From assembly GCA_028713675.1 (NCBI GenBank), contig JAQTNV010000017.1:1-62885 (forward strand): a stretch of DNA of 62,885 nucleotides. The letters run 5' to 3'. Below the pieces are notes generated by a model, which saw only the letters and a program-made list of their open reading frames with translations, ran no database searches and was not told where the DNA came from. Made by a program: the position numbers and the translations under genes. Below, one piece after another: positions 54,708 through 62,885 of this stretch; position 1 is the first letter of the stretch, and each line of letters begins with the position of its first letter. This DNA is from a bacterium. Lineage in GTDB: Bacteria > Desulfobacterota > JAPLJL01.

Positions 54708-54804
54708 TTGGGTAGGGAGTTCATTTATCCCGGCTCCGGGACGATTGGCACCCGAATTGGGCCCGAACCCGGAACCAGGAGCTTGGTGGGCGGTTAGTGA
54801 ATCC

Positions 54805-57800
54805 CTACCTTAAAACCTCGATTCCGTACATCCCCGCGGGAACCAGGACCCGGTCTCCCGAGATAACCGGGGACGGGTTCCAGTTGGTCGAGGGATGGAC
54901 ATGTTCAAATTCAAACCGGGAGTCCTTGACCCGGTAAATCAGGTCCAGGTAAGCGTACATTTCATCTTCGGAGGAGCTCCAGGACCCCTGGGAAATCGCG
55001 AGTTCCCGGATCCGCTTGGGATTAATAAAAGGACCGAGCGAAAGGAAGGCGCGCCCGCCGGCGAATCCATTCAGGCTGTAGCCGGCCTCGAAAGCGGGAA
55101 GCGCGAGGGAATCGATGACCTGCAGGTCGGTGATGTCGTCGGTTTTGATCAGGGAGAGACTTTGCTCAGGGGCCGAACCGCCGGAGTATTCCCCGTACCA
55201 GTAATAATATGGAAGTCCCGAAAGCAGCAGGGCCTGGGTGTTGCTGAAGGAGACCGCCGGGTATCCGGAAAGCGCGATTTCGTCCCCGGCCAGGAATCCC
55301 TGGGCGTTGTAGCGGCAGGCGCCCAGGAAATAATCGGAGGGATAGTATTGATAATAGGACACGCCGTCCTGGATTGACGATAAATTGAGCTGGGTTTTCT
55401 GGTAATAGAATTTTTCTTCGTTCTCCGAAACATAAAGGAGCTCGCCGGGGATATTGACCAGGAGAAGGGAAGGATGTCCCGGATCGGAGAGATCCAGGCG
55501 GACCGCGTAGTAAACGGTGGTTAGGGTTTCCGGATAGGAATAGTAGTAATTCTGGGGCTCGATGGTTTCGGAATCCGTCAGGTAGAGATGCTGGCCGCGC
55601 ACGAGGGGGTTGGAAGTGTAGCTGGAATATAAATAGGAATAGCCGCCCGAACCGATGGAGGAATTCTGAATTTCAATGAACTTGGCGGGCGCGATTGCCC
55701 CCGTCTCCGCGGCTTCCAGGACCAGGACGCCTTCCTTGTAATACCATTCCGGGTCGGCCGCGTTCACGATGGTCACGTCGCCGCCGTAATAGCTCTCACG
55801 GTAGACCGAGCCGTAGAGGCCGAACCGGGAGCCGCCGAGGGAAATCAGGGTCTGGGGGGAAAAGTAAATATTGGAGGGAAAAGCGAAGCAGCCGGTTACC
55901 TGCGGCTGGCCGTTTTCCGGGATCCGCAGGCGGTGAATCTCGACCCGGGAGGGATTGTCCGCGTCGACCGCTTCGCTTTCCCTGATGATATAGAGATTGT
56001 CCGCGTCGCCCATGATGCTGACCGCGCTCCCGGAGATCTTTATCCGGGCGGTGGGCTTGAGCCCGGAATCGCCGAGCTTGACCACCTCCCACCAGCTGTT
56101 CTCGTCCTCCACCAGGGCGAATTTTCCGGCCGGGACTATCGTTTTCGCCGACCGGAGCAGGCGGAGGAGGGAAAGGGTCTGGGGATGGTCGCGGTCATCG
56201 ATATCGGCGATCTGGACCGCGCTCTGGGAAAGAATGAAGGCATGGTTATCGGCCAGGAAGGGCCGTTCCACCGTCCCGATGTGGGCCAGGGAGCCGCGCT
56301 CCTTCAATTGATCGCGGAGGAGATCAATCAGGGTGACCTGGTCCTCCAGCCGGTAACCCCACCACCCGAAACCCTGGTAATCCGACCAGGGGAGCATGAT
56401 CAGGTTCTGGTCGGGCAGGACCTTGAAGGCCTTGTAATCGGCATAACCATAAGAGGTGGAATAACCGCTTCCCACCGTGACCTTGTCCAGCAGCCGGGGG
56501 TTGGTGGGGTCTTCCACGGAGAAAAGGGATACCATTGCCCTTCTCCCTCCCTCGTCATCCACCCCGAGCGTGACCAGGCGGTCGCCCAGGGGCTCGATGT
56601 ACTGGGACCAACCGGGAACGGTCAGCTCTCCGACCACCATGGGACTGGCCGGGTTGGAAAGATCCAGGATCCAGAGCGGATCTTTCCGCTGGTAAGTGAC
56701 GATATAGGCCCGGTTCCCGTCAAAACGGGAGGCGAAGAGCTGCTCGAATTGACCGATCGACTTGGTCGAGAGAAGCTCGGGCTGGTCGGGATTGGAAACA
56801 TCAAAAATACTGAGATTATTATTGCTTCCCAATGCGCCCCCGCCGATCACCCGGAAGGTCTGGTTATATAGATCCATCTTGAAACGGTCGGCGATGTGGC
56901 CGGGGACGTTCATCTTCCCCCGGGCCTTGATCTGGCCGGCCGGGTCGGAAACGTCCAGGCAATAGATGTCGCTGGTTTCGTAGTATTCAAGCTCGGTGTA
57001 ATCGATTATTGGGACGGAAATGAAGAGGTATTCGGGGCTTACATAAAGATGGGTGTAAGCCAGAAGGCTCCAATCCCAGGTGGCGGGAAAGGAGATGATT
57101 TCCTGGTCCACCGCCCGGATGTCCGGGGCCCCGGCGAGGTTGAAGGAGGAGACCACGATGGAATCCGGGGTGAAAGTGACGGCGTAAAGGATGTCCCCCA
57201 CGATCCGGCTCTCGATCAGGGTTCCCGGCAGGGGAAGCTCGGAAACGGTTTCGATCTGTTCCGGGTTCTTCACATCCAAAACCACCACCTTGCCCTCCAG
57301 GTATTTGGCCAGCTCCGTGGAGAGGGGATCATTCGGATCCAGGACGGGGGCGTTCATCGAGCTCCACCCGTATCCCGGCTTGAACCCGGCCACGGTGGAG
57401 ATGACCAGGTTGCCCTTTAGATAGAGTTCGTTGGGGAAGCCGGGGATATAAACCCCGCTCGCGTATTGGGGATTTTTCGGGTTGTTGATTTTAATGGCCT
57501 GGAGGCCGCGATAAATGTTAAGGGTGAAAAGCAGGTTGTCTCCCAGGGCGTATATGTCCGGCTCGGCCACCGAGCGCTCCGGCGGGTTCTGGGACTGGCT
57601 GGAGGAAGGAACCGTGGTTTTTTCTTCTCCCCCGTTCAGAAGCATGCCGCTGTCCAGCAGGTAATACCCGCCCCCTCCCCGGTAATAGGTTTCCGAGAGG
57701 GAGCGATAGCCGTTGTCGACGATTTTTTCCAGGGTGGGGGTGATGAAGGAAGGAAAATCGGCGGTATTTTTGCAGGATTCGATGATCACGGTTTCCGAAG

Positions 57801-58026
57801 GGGGGCGGGAATAAGCGAGATAGCGGGTCCAATCCGGGGAATCAGTACTGGCGCTGATCGACTGGGCCGGGATCTCCGGAGCTTCCGTACCCGTTAATGG
57901 GGATTTTTTCCCGGAACAATTTAAATTTAAAAGGAGGGCGGCCGAGAGTACCAGGGCCAGGAATAGAATAAATATTTGGATCTTTACTATTTTCAATTCT
58001 TTATTGGAATTAAATGGTTGGTTCAT
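54805..58026 (-). CDS. Large secreted beta-propeller-domain protein
   Basis: The 1073-residue protein starts with an uncleaved or lipoprotein-type signal (IFILFLALVLSAALLLNLNCSG); Asn at -1 makes the lipobox weak. The mature part has repeated segments of the form FSVEDPTNPRLLDKV, FDVSNPDQPELLSTK, LDLSNPASPMVVGEL and LDVKNPEQIETVSELPLPG, each about 45-60 residues apart. They look like blades of the secreted beta-propeller family (C-terminal Beta_propel type). About 12-14 blades are possible, so it may form two propellers. Tyrosine-rich loops (YYYSYPETLTT) suggest an exposed surface. A sigma-54-type promoter and GGGGGAAG site precede it. It could be a surface binding or scaffold protein. Confidence 0.82.
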   Translation of the reverse strand: MNQPFNSNKELKIVKIQIFILFLALVLSAALLLNLNCSGKKSPLTGTEAPEIPAQSISASTDSPDWTRYLAYSRPPSETVIIESCKNTADFPSFITPTLEKIVDNGYRSLSETYYRGGGGYYLLDSGMLLNGGEEKTTVPSSSQSQNPPERSVAEPDIYALGDNLLFTLNIYRGLQAIKINNPKNPQYASGVYIPGFPNELYLKGNLVISTVAGFKPGYGWSSMNAPVLDPNDPLSTELAKYLEGKVVVLDVKNPEQIETVSELPLPGTLIESRIVGDILYAVTFTPDSIVVSSFNLAGAPDIRAVDQEIISFPATWDWSLLAYTHLYVSPEYLFISVPIIDYTELEYYETSDIYCLDVSDPAGQIKARGKMNVPGHIADRFKMDLYNQTFRVIGGGALGSNNNLSIFDVSNPDQPELLSTKSIGQFEQLFASRFDGNRAYIVTYQRKDPLWILDLSNPASPMVVGELTVPGWSQYIEPLGDRLVTLGVDDEGGRRAMVSLFSVEDPTNPRLLDKVTVGSGYSTSYGYADYKAFKVLPDQNLIMLPWSDYQGFGWWGYRLEDQVTLIDLLRDQLKERGSLAHIGTVERPFLADNHAFILSQSAVQIADIDDRDHPQTLSLLRLLRSAKTIVPAGKFALVEDENSWWEVVKLGDSGLKPTARIKISGSAVSIMGDADNLYIIRESEAVDADNPSRVEIHRLRIPENGQPQVTGCFAFPSNIYFSPQTLISLGGSRFGLYGSVYRESYYGGDVTIVNAADPEWYYKEGVLVLEAAETGAIAPAKFIEIQNSSIGSGGYSYLYSSYTSNPLVRGQHLYLTDSETIEPQNYYYSYPETLTTVYYAVRLDLSDPGHPSLLLVNIPGELLYVSENEEKFYYQKTQLNLSSIQDGVSYYQYYPSDYFLGACRYNAQGFLAGDEIALSGYPAVSFSNTQALLLSGLPYYYWYGEYSGGSAPEQSLSLIKTDDITDLQVIDSLALPAFEAGYSLNGFAGGRAFLSLGPFINPKRIRELAISQGSWSSSEDEMYAYLDLIYRVKDSRFEFEHVHPSTNWNPSPVISGDRVLVPAGMYGIEVLR

Positions 58027-58056
58027 TTTCGAATATCTTCCCCCTTATTAATTAAG

Positions 58057-58072
58057 TGCAATCTCCGTGCCG
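58057..58072 (-). promoter_or_regulatory. Sigma-54-type promoter of the beta-propeller gene
   Basis: On the minus strand CGGCACGGAGATTGCA matches the -24/-12 consensus TGGCACG-N4-TTGCA with one change outside the GG and GC pairs, and GG and GC are exactly 10 bases apart. The predicted RNA start at about 58046 gives a 20-base leader that begins with the AAGGGGGAAG ribosome-binding site. Confidence 0.7.
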
Positions 58073-58214
58073 CGCTTGAAAGCGAAGAATCGGGTTAGCC
58101 ACCCTCGGATCCCGGGAAGGCCCAGGATTTCAGCCGGACCGGACTGTCAAATTTTTGAGGATAGACTTAAAAAATTGAGGTTTGGCGAATCAGGTTTTTA
58201 AGAAAGAAATACGG

Positions 58215-59306
58215 TCAGGTGCCGCAGCGGACACCCAGAAAAAACAGGTTTTTCGAATAAGGACGCGATCTCGAGAACTCGTTGGAGTAACGGTTGTAAT
58301 CCAGCTGCAGGGATAAGTATTTATTTATTTTCTGCTCGACCCGGACGCTGATCGCGTTCAGGTTTTCGTCCTGCTCGTCGGCCAGGATGATTCTCCGGTC
58401 CTCGGCCCAGATGGTGTAGGTCCCCAGGCCGGTGTATTTCTTGACCTGGACAACCCCGAAAAGGTGGAGGATGGTTTTCGTCGGCAGGGGATAGGAGAAA
58501 GTCAGTGACGTCCGGTGGGTCTGGAAGGAGAGACCGTAGCTGTTCGAGGTTCCTTTCTGAAAATTGTAGGCGGCGCGCAGGAAGTACCGGGGTGAATAGG
58601 CGAGGGCGAGGGAAAGCTCGTCCACCAGGTCGTCCCTGGCAAAGCCGGCCGAGACCAGATTGCTCTGCTGATCGAGGCGGCGGGCCTCGCCTTTGTTCCA
58701 GCGCCGGGTTTCCGCGCCGGAGAGCTCGGCGCGGAGATCATCCCGGATCCGGGACTCGATTAAACCCGAATAGACCAGGAACTGGTAGCTGAGATCTGAC
58801 TCGGGGTGGTAGCCGAAATACTGGTAATTGACCGTGAGGCTGGCTCGAAAAACCGGGGAAAGGTTCCGGACCAGGGAAAACTCGGTTCCCGGTTTGAAGT
58901 AATAATAGTTTTCCTTCCAGGGGAAGAAGCTGGTTTCCAGGGTGCCTTTGAGGAAGGCGGTTAGAAAACGGTTCTCCGAGCCCAGGCGGAGGTTAAGCTT
59001 TTGGCGCAGCCGGTTTTCGGATTCCTCCCGGGTAAAAAATTCCGCCCCGTTCCAGAGGGATCCGGAAAGGGCCAGGGTCCGGGGCAGGGAGATGAGGGTC
59101 CGGCCTTCCAGGACAATCCGATAAAGAAAATCGCCGTTTTTCTGGTTGGAAGTGTCATCGAAGACATTGTCATCGTAACCCAGGTTGAATACGGCCCGGC
59201 CTTCGGTATCGGCGGGGAAGGCGGACGTGGAGGGGAAAAAAAGGAGAAAAAAGGCCAGGAAAAAAAACGCGAGCCGGCTCTCCGGAGAAATCCGAAAAAG
59301 CATCAT
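58215..59306 (-). CDS. Predicted outer-membrane beta-barrel protein
   Basis: From the ATG at 59306 the product is 363 residues, with a signal peptide (LAFFFLAFFLLFFPSTSAFPA). AVFNLGYDDNVFDDTSNQKNGDFLYRIVLEG follows, like the start of BBP2-type porins of Gram-negative bacteria. The rest alternates short amphipathic strands with charged turns (LNLRLGSENRF, FRASLTVNYQYFGY, LSLQLDYNRYSNEF), consistent with a barrel of about 16 strands. The last residues, FFLGVRCGT, lack the usual terminal Phe. The frame extends to 59354, but AGGGGG lies five bases before 59306. It is transcribed between the coiled-coil and beta-propeller genes. Confidence 0.78.
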   Translation of the reverse strand: MMLFRISPESRLAFFFLAFFLLFFPSTSAFPADTEGRAVFNLGYDDNVFDDTSNQKNGDFLYRIVLEGRTLISLPRTLALSGSLWNGAEFFTREESENRLRQKLNLRLGSENRFLTAFLKGTLETSFFPWKENYYYFKPGTEFSLVRNLSPVFRASLTVNYQYFGYHPESDLSYQFLVYSGLIESRIRDDLRAELSGAETRRWNKGEARRLDQQSNLVSAGFARDDLVDELSLALAYSPRYFLRAAYNFQKGTSNSYGLSFQTHRTSLTFSYPLPTKTILHLFGVVQVKKYTGLGTYTIWAEDRRIILADEQDENLNAISVRVEQKINKYLSLQLDYNRYSNEFSRSRPYSKNLFFLGVRCGT

Positions 59307-59472
59307 TCGGACCCCCTTATTTCCAGAACTCCGGCCGGAAGTGAAGAACCTCACCGGTCAAATTTCTAATTATAAAAGGTAAATGTCAAATTATTAGTTT
59401 ATCGGGAGGATATAAACTCAGATCAACGGGGAAGAAGGATTCAGGACAACAGGAAAGGGAAAATCGGGACGG

Positions 59473-60495
59473 CTATTGTCCCCGCCGGAGTTCGTCCTCC
59501 CGGGCGTTGACCCGCAGGATCAGTTCCACCAGAGCGGTTTTCCGGGTTTGCCAGCGGAGGATTTTTTCCTCGAGGGTGGGAGCGTGGACGGAACCGGCTG
59601 GGAGGGAAAGGGTCGAACTTGAGGATTGCAGCCGGAGAATCTCCGGGGGCGTGGCCGGGGAAGGCGTGGAGTCTTTCCCGGTGTCTCCGAAATCGATGAT
59701 CGCGATCCCTTCGTTTCCGGGGGATTCCTTGGCGGGGTTGGAAGGCGAGGAGTTTGGCGGCGGGTTCTGGACCCGCGCCAGGATTTCATCCCGGTGGCTG
59801 ACCTCGGAGGAGAAATCGTAAGTGTCTTCCAGGAACTCCTGCAGGCCCCGGGAGAGGGCCGATTGCTGGTTCAACTCATCCAGCCTCATGACGGTCACTT
59901 CCAATTGCTTCTGAAGGTGGCTCCGGGCCAGGTCGAGAACCTCGAGCTTGTTCCGGATTTCCTGGGGGCCGTCACCCGGTTCGGCGGCGGGAAGAACGAT
60001 CCGGGGATTCAGGTCGGAGAAGACCTGGTCCAGCAGGTTTTCCTTTTCCCGGCGGAGACCGAGGAGATCGGCGAGCCGTTGGGAATCCGGTTTCTTCCGG
60101 GATTGTTTTTCCAGCGCGGCGATGCGGAGGGACAGCTCGGCCAGGAAATTTTCCCGGGCCAGGCGGATCCTTTCCCGCACGGAGTCCAGCTGGGTTTCGA
60201 TCCGGCCCAGATCGGTTTCGATTTGTTTGGATTCCTTGAGGAAATCCTCCTGCTGGTTTCTCTGGGAAAGACTGGGTTCGCCGTTTTCGGGCTTCTGGGC
60301 CGCGATCTTTTCCGAAAGCAGGCCGGCTTTTTCTCGCAATTCCAGGGAGGCCTGCTGCAGGGTCTTTTCGGCCGCGTAAAGACCGGTCAGATCGGCCCGG
60401 AAGGATTCCAGTCCGGAGGCGAAACCCATCCGCGGGAGGGCAAACAGGCAGGCCAGGAGCAGAAAAACGGAGATTTTTGCGGTCGCCATTCTCAT
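59473..60495 (-). CDS. Secreted coiled-coil protein
   Basis: The 340-residue product has a signal peptide (ISVFLLLACLFALPRMGFA). Heptad-rich helices at about 25-160 and 185-240 have many Glu, Lys, Leu and Gln residues (LQQASLELREKAGLLSEKIAAQ; SQRLADLLGLRREKENLLDQV). A low-complexity Pro/Ser region (NPPPNSSPSNPAKESP) follows, then a final helix. It should be periplasmic and could link the inner and outer membranes or support the barrel protein encoded next. The frame begins at 60510; ATGs at 60495 and 60489 are the likely starts. I do not recognise a named family. Confidence 0.7.
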   Translation of the reverse strand: MRMATAKISVFLLLACLFALPRMGFASGLESFRADLTGLYAAEKTLQQASLELREKAGLLSEKIAAQKPENGEPSLSQRNQQEDFLKESKQIETDLGRIETQLDSVRERIRLARENFLAELSLRIAALEKQSRKKPDSQRLADLLGLRREKENLLDQVFSDLNPRIVLPAAEPGDGPQEIRNKLEVLDLARSHLQKQLEVTVMRLDELNQQSALSRGLQEFLEDTYDFSSEVSHRDEILARVQNPPPNSSPSNPAKESPGNEGIAIIDFGDTGKDSTPSPATPPEILRLQSSSSTLSLPAGSVHAPTLEEKILRWQTRKTALVELILRVNAREDELRRGQ

Positions 60496-60510
60496 GGAAC
60501 TAAATAACAT

Positions 60511-60525
60511 GCAAGAAAAGTGCCA
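60511..60525 (-). promoter_or_regulatory. Sigma-54-type promoter of the coiled-coil gene
   Basis: On the minus strand TGGCACTTTTCTTGC gives GG and GC 10 bases apart within TGGCAC and TTGC, a full core match. The predicted RNA start (about 60499) is only 4-10 bases before the likely start codons, which is short and weakens the case. It faces away from the kinase gene at 60690. Confidence 0.55.
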
Positions 60526-60538
60526 TAATCTGCAAGTG

Positions 60539-60603
60539 CCGGGAAATATCCGAAAAGAAAGTTTTTGTCGAAAAATAAGGCAAAATCAGATAAAATTTCC
60601 CGG
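60539..60603. promoter_or_regulatory. Spaced inverted repeat CCGGGAAAT / ATTTCCCGG
   Basis: Perfect 9-base arms at 60539-60547 and 60595-60603 lie 47 bases apart in the gap between the divergent coiled-coil and kinase genes. They sit 40-104 bases upstream of the predicted sigma-54 start, the range where an NtrC-type activator could bind. Confidence 0.4.
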
Positions 60604-60689
60604 TAAGAGTAATTATAATCATTTAATATTAAAGAACCAGGGATCTTCTTTTCCCCACATGAATTTTCAACCCTCAATTTTTTAAGGAT

Positions 60690-62120
60690 ATGATTTCATC
60701 AGTCAAGGGACGGATTCGGAACCAGTTGCTTCTGGCTTACCTGATCCCGATCGGGCTGCTGCTCGGGGGGTTTTCCTTTTTCGCTTATTACCGCACCCAG
60801 TTGAGCCTGGACCGGGAGTTCTCCCAGCGGCTCCTTTCGGTGGCCGGAGCGGTGGCCCTGGGAACCGATCCGGAATCCTTTCTGATCCTTTCTCCGGGTG
60901 ATGAGACGAGCCAGGTCGCCCAGCGCCTGGGAAGTTTCTGCCGGAAGGTCAAGGAACTGAACGGGGTGGAGCGGATCGCGCTTTTCGACCGGAAGGGAAA
61001 GATCGTGGCGGATACCGGCGGTTCCCGGATCGGCGATCCTTTTTCCCGGTTTGAGCTGGACCGGGAGGTGCTGGGCCGGATTGCCCCGGCCCGGGGGCAG
61101 GTTTCCATCCTGTTTTCCGGCCCGGACCGCCGGTTATATAAGGAAGCGTACATGCCGGTCCTGATGAAAACCCCGGCGGGGGGGGAAGACATCATCGGTT
61201 ATGTCGCCGTCGAAGGCAGCGCGGTGTTTTTCGCGGGGCTGACCGGACTGCGCCGGGATCTCCTTGTCGGAGGGCTTTTGGGCCTGATCATCGTCGCGGG
61301 GATCAGCCTCCTCCTGGCCCGGCGGATCGTTAATCCCATCCACCGGCTGGTGGAGAGCGCCGGCCGGATCGGGGCCGGGGACCTGGATTCCCCGATCGAG
61401 GTCCGGGAGCAGGGGGAGATCGGGTTCCTGGCGGCGACGCTCGAGCAGATGCGGGGCTCGATGCGGGAGCGGGACCGCACCCTGAACCTGATGCTCCGGG
61501 GGGTGGCCCACGAGGTGAGGAATCCCCTCGGGGGGATGGAGCTGTTCGCCGGGCTTCTGTCGGAGAAGCTCGGCTCCCGGGAACCGGAGGCGGAGTACCT
61601 GGAGAAAATCAGGAGGGAGATCGGGAACCTGAAAGAAGTAGTGCAGGAATTTCTGGATTACGCCCGGCCCGAGGAATTACGGCGGCAGGAGGTGAAGCTC
61701 TTCCGGTTTTTTGCGGAGGTGATGGAAATCCTGAACCCCGGGGCCCGGGAACGGGGGGTGGAACTGGAAACCAGGGTGGATCCGGAGGCGAGTTTCAATT
61801 TCGATCCCGGCAAGCTCCGCCGGGCGGTGATCAACCTGGTCGAGAACGCCGTCTCCGCCTCCGAAAGAGGGAAAAAGGTGCTGATCCGGGCCGGGCTGGA
61901 AAAAAACCGGCTGCGGATCACGATCGCGGACCATGGCGTCGGGATTCCCGAAGCGGACCGGCCTCATCTCTTTGAGCCGTTTTTCACCACCCGGGAGAGC
62001 GGGTCGGGGATCGGGCTGGCCCTGTCGAAAAAAGTTGTGGATGGACACGGCGGGACGATCGAGGTGATCAGCCGGGTGGGGGAGGGAACCACGGTCGAGA
62101 TTTATATCCCCGCAGTATAA
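60690..62120 (+). CDS. Sensor histidine kinase
   Basis: The 476-residue protein has TM1 (about 11-33), a periplasmic sensor loop (34-188, with FDRKGKIVADTGGSRIGDPF typical of dCache/sCache-like sensors) and TM2 (191-210). A HAMP domain (210-262) follows, then a HisKA domain with the phospho-acceptor H274 in GVAHEVRNPLGG. The ATPase domain carries NLVENAVSA, DHGVGIP and GSGIGLAL. It should phosphorylate the NtrC-family regulator that follows 147 bases later. A TTAAGGAT run overlaps the start region. The divergent neighbour is the sigma-54-promoted envelope operon. Confidence 0.95.
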   Translation: MISSVKGRIRNQLLLAYLIPIGLLLGGFSFFAYYRTQLSLDREFSQRLLSVAGAVALGTDPESFLILSPGDETSQVAQRLGSFCRKVKELNGVERIALFDRKGKIVADTGGSRIGDPFSRFELDREVLGRIAPARGQVSILFSGPDRRLYKEAYMPVLMKTPAGGEDIIGYVAVEGSAVFFAGLTGLRRDLLVGGLLGLIIVAGISLLLARRIVNPIHRLVESAGRIGAGDLDSPIEVREQGEIGFLAATLEQMRGSMRERDRTLNLMLRGVAHEVRNPLGGMELFAGLLSEKLGSREPEAEYLEKIRREIGNLKEVVQEFLDYARPEELRRQEVKLFRFFAEVMEILNPGARERGVELETRVDPEASFNFDPGKLRRAVINLVENAVSASERGKKVLIRAGLEKNRLRITIADHGVGIPEADRPHLFEPFFTTRESGSGIGLALSKKVVDGHGGTIEVISRVGEGTTVEIYIPAV

Positions 62121-62122
62121 AG

Positions 62123-62230
62123 AAGGTGGTTAGGTTGTTAGGTGGTTGGGTGGTTAGGCCTGCCTGCCGAAGCTTCAGCGCAGGCAGGTGGCTGGGTTGC
62201 CAGGTGGCTGGAAAAATGGAAGACTGAAAC
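62123..62230. repeat. GGTTAGG array split by a palindrome between kinase and regulator genes
   Basis: GGTGGTTAGGTTGTTAGGTGG units (about 62125-62158) resume as GGCTGGGTTGCCAGGTGGC (62190-62209). Between them CCTGCCTG and CAGGCAGG enclose CCGAAGCTTCAGCG (62159-62189). Confidence 0.7.
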
Positions 62231-62266
62231 ACTGAAAAAGATACGCAATATTGACCAGGGAAAATA

Positions 62267-62885
62267 ATGACGCAGATTCTGATTATTGAAGACAACCAGA
62301 CCATGCGGGAGGGTATGACCGAGGTGGCAACCGGAATGGGCCACCGGGTGACCGCGGCCCCGGGAGGGAAGGAAGGGCTCGCTTCCTTCCGCGCGGGGAA
62401 TTTCGACCTGGTGCTCACCGACCTGAAGATGGGGGCCCTGGACGGGATGCAGGTCCTGAAAGAGGTTCACAAGCTCCGGCCTGGGGTGCCGGTGATGATC
62501 GTGACCGCCTACGGTTCCATCGAGGGAGCGGTGGAGGCGATGAGGGAGGGGGCGTTTGATTTCGTCACCAAGCCGGTCTCGCCGGCGGAATTAAAGGTGA
62601 AAATCGAGCGGGCGCTCGGTCTGGCCAAGCTGGAAAAGGAAAAAGAGCGGCTGCAGGCGGAAAATCTTTACCTGAAGGGGGAAGAGGGAGAGCGCTACCG
62701 GCCGGATGAGATCGTGGGAAACTCGCAGAAAATCCGGGAGGTTTTCAGCTTGCTCCAGAAAATCGCCCCCACGGATTCCTCGGTGATTATCAGCGGGGAG
62801 AGCGGGACCGGCAAGGAACTGCTGGCCCGGGCGATCCACCGTTTGAGCCCCCGGAACGAGGGGCCTTTCATCAAGATTGACTGCG
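62267..62885 (+). CDS. NtrC-family sigma-54-dependent response regulator, truncated by the window
   Basis: The gene is cut off at the window edge; 206 residues are visible. A receiver domain (1-120) has the phospho-acceptor D52 in VLTDLKMG, T80 and K102. A short linker helix (119-140) follows, then the start of the AAA+ domain with [19 protein letters not shown] and Walker A GESGTGKE (177-184), identical to NtrC/ZraR-type activators. The sigma-54 contact GAFTGA and the DNA-binding helix lie beyond the end. It activates sigma-54 promoters after phosphorylation, so the sigma-54-type sites at 58057 and 60511 are natural targets. Confidence 0.95.
   Translation, partial: MTQILIIEDNQTMREGMTEVATGMGHRVTAAPGGKEGLASFRAGNFDLVLTDLKMGALDGMQVLKEVHKLRPGVPVMIVTAYGSIEGAVEAMREGAFDFVTKPVSPAELKVKIERALGLAKLEKEKERLQAENLYLKGEEGERYRPDEIVGNSQKIREVFSLLQKIAPTDSSVIISGESGTGKELLARAIHRLSPRNEGPFIKIDC

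Noticed and set aside
54744..54762. Third sigma-54-like site (TTGGCACCCGAATTGGG)
   Set aside because: The GC pair at -12 is missing at the needed spacing, and no plus-strand gene follows.

Overview
This 62.9 kb window looks like chromosomal DNA from an uncultivated, GC-rich Gram-negative bacterium with a largely anaerobic metabolism. The evidence for the cell type is indirect. There are lipobox-type lipoproteins and a predicted outer-membrane barrel (Gram-negative envelope), a class II B12-type ribonucleotide reductase, formate-THF ligase and an NfnAB-type bifurcating transhydrogenase (anaerobic or facultative life). The serine hydroxymethyltransferase is of archaeal type. I cannot place it in a phylum from the sequence alone. 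I saw no rRNA, tRNA, CRISPR array, transposase, integrase or phage gene.

Layout. 1-6.1 kb: end of prfA, prmC, murA, then a partial histidine operon (hisD-hisB-hisA-hisI). 6.2-8.4 kb: a PilZ protein and an ADP-forming acyl-CoA synthetase alpha-type protein. 8.6-17.9 kb: a glycan or surface-polymer cluster in which an FAD oxidoreductase and a GT-C glycosyltransferase each occur twice, with a GT2, a flippase-like protein and an unknown membrane protein. 17.9-21.7 kb (minus): a SurA-like lipoprotein, a tandem universal stress protein and an ArsB/NhaD-type transporter with a secreted N-terminal domain. 21.9-24.7 kb (minus): thiC behind a TPP riboswitch, and a GGDEF-PilZ protein. 25-27 kb: nrdJ. 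28.1-40 kb (minus): fhs, pabC-pabB-pabA, a GMC oxidoreductase pair, queD, glyA and nfnBA, so a folate/one-carbon block. 40.3-44.3 kb: purL and purQ. 44.5-47.7 kb: a PEGA protein and a fibronectin-III/SUMF1 lipoprotein. 47.9-52.3 kb: a PrpD-like protein, an SCP2-like protein, a chemoreceptor and a lipoprotein. 52.5-54.5 kb (minus): groES-groEL behind a CIRCE operator. 54.8-60.5 kb (minus): a secreted beta-propeller, an outer-membrane barrel and a periplasmic coiled-coil protein. 60.7 kb to the end: a histidine kinase and an NtrC-family response regulator cut by the window edge.

Two candidate systems stand out. First, the envelope trio at 54.8-60.5 kb carries two sequences that match the sigma-54 -24/-12 consensus, and it lies divergent from a histidine kinase/NtrC pair. 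This suggests a dedicated two-component, sigma-54 envelope regulon. Second, the SUMF1 lipoprotein at 46.3-47.7 kb has a C-terminus that resembles the variable region of a diversity-generating retroelement target, although no reverse transcriptase or template is present here.

Nearly every intergenic gap is packed with short degenerate repeats. Many are arranged as mirrored arrays that could fold into long hairpins, and many are interrupted by small palindromic inserts. Some of this repeat DNA has entered coding sequence (prmC, pabB, the acyl-CoA synthetase tail).
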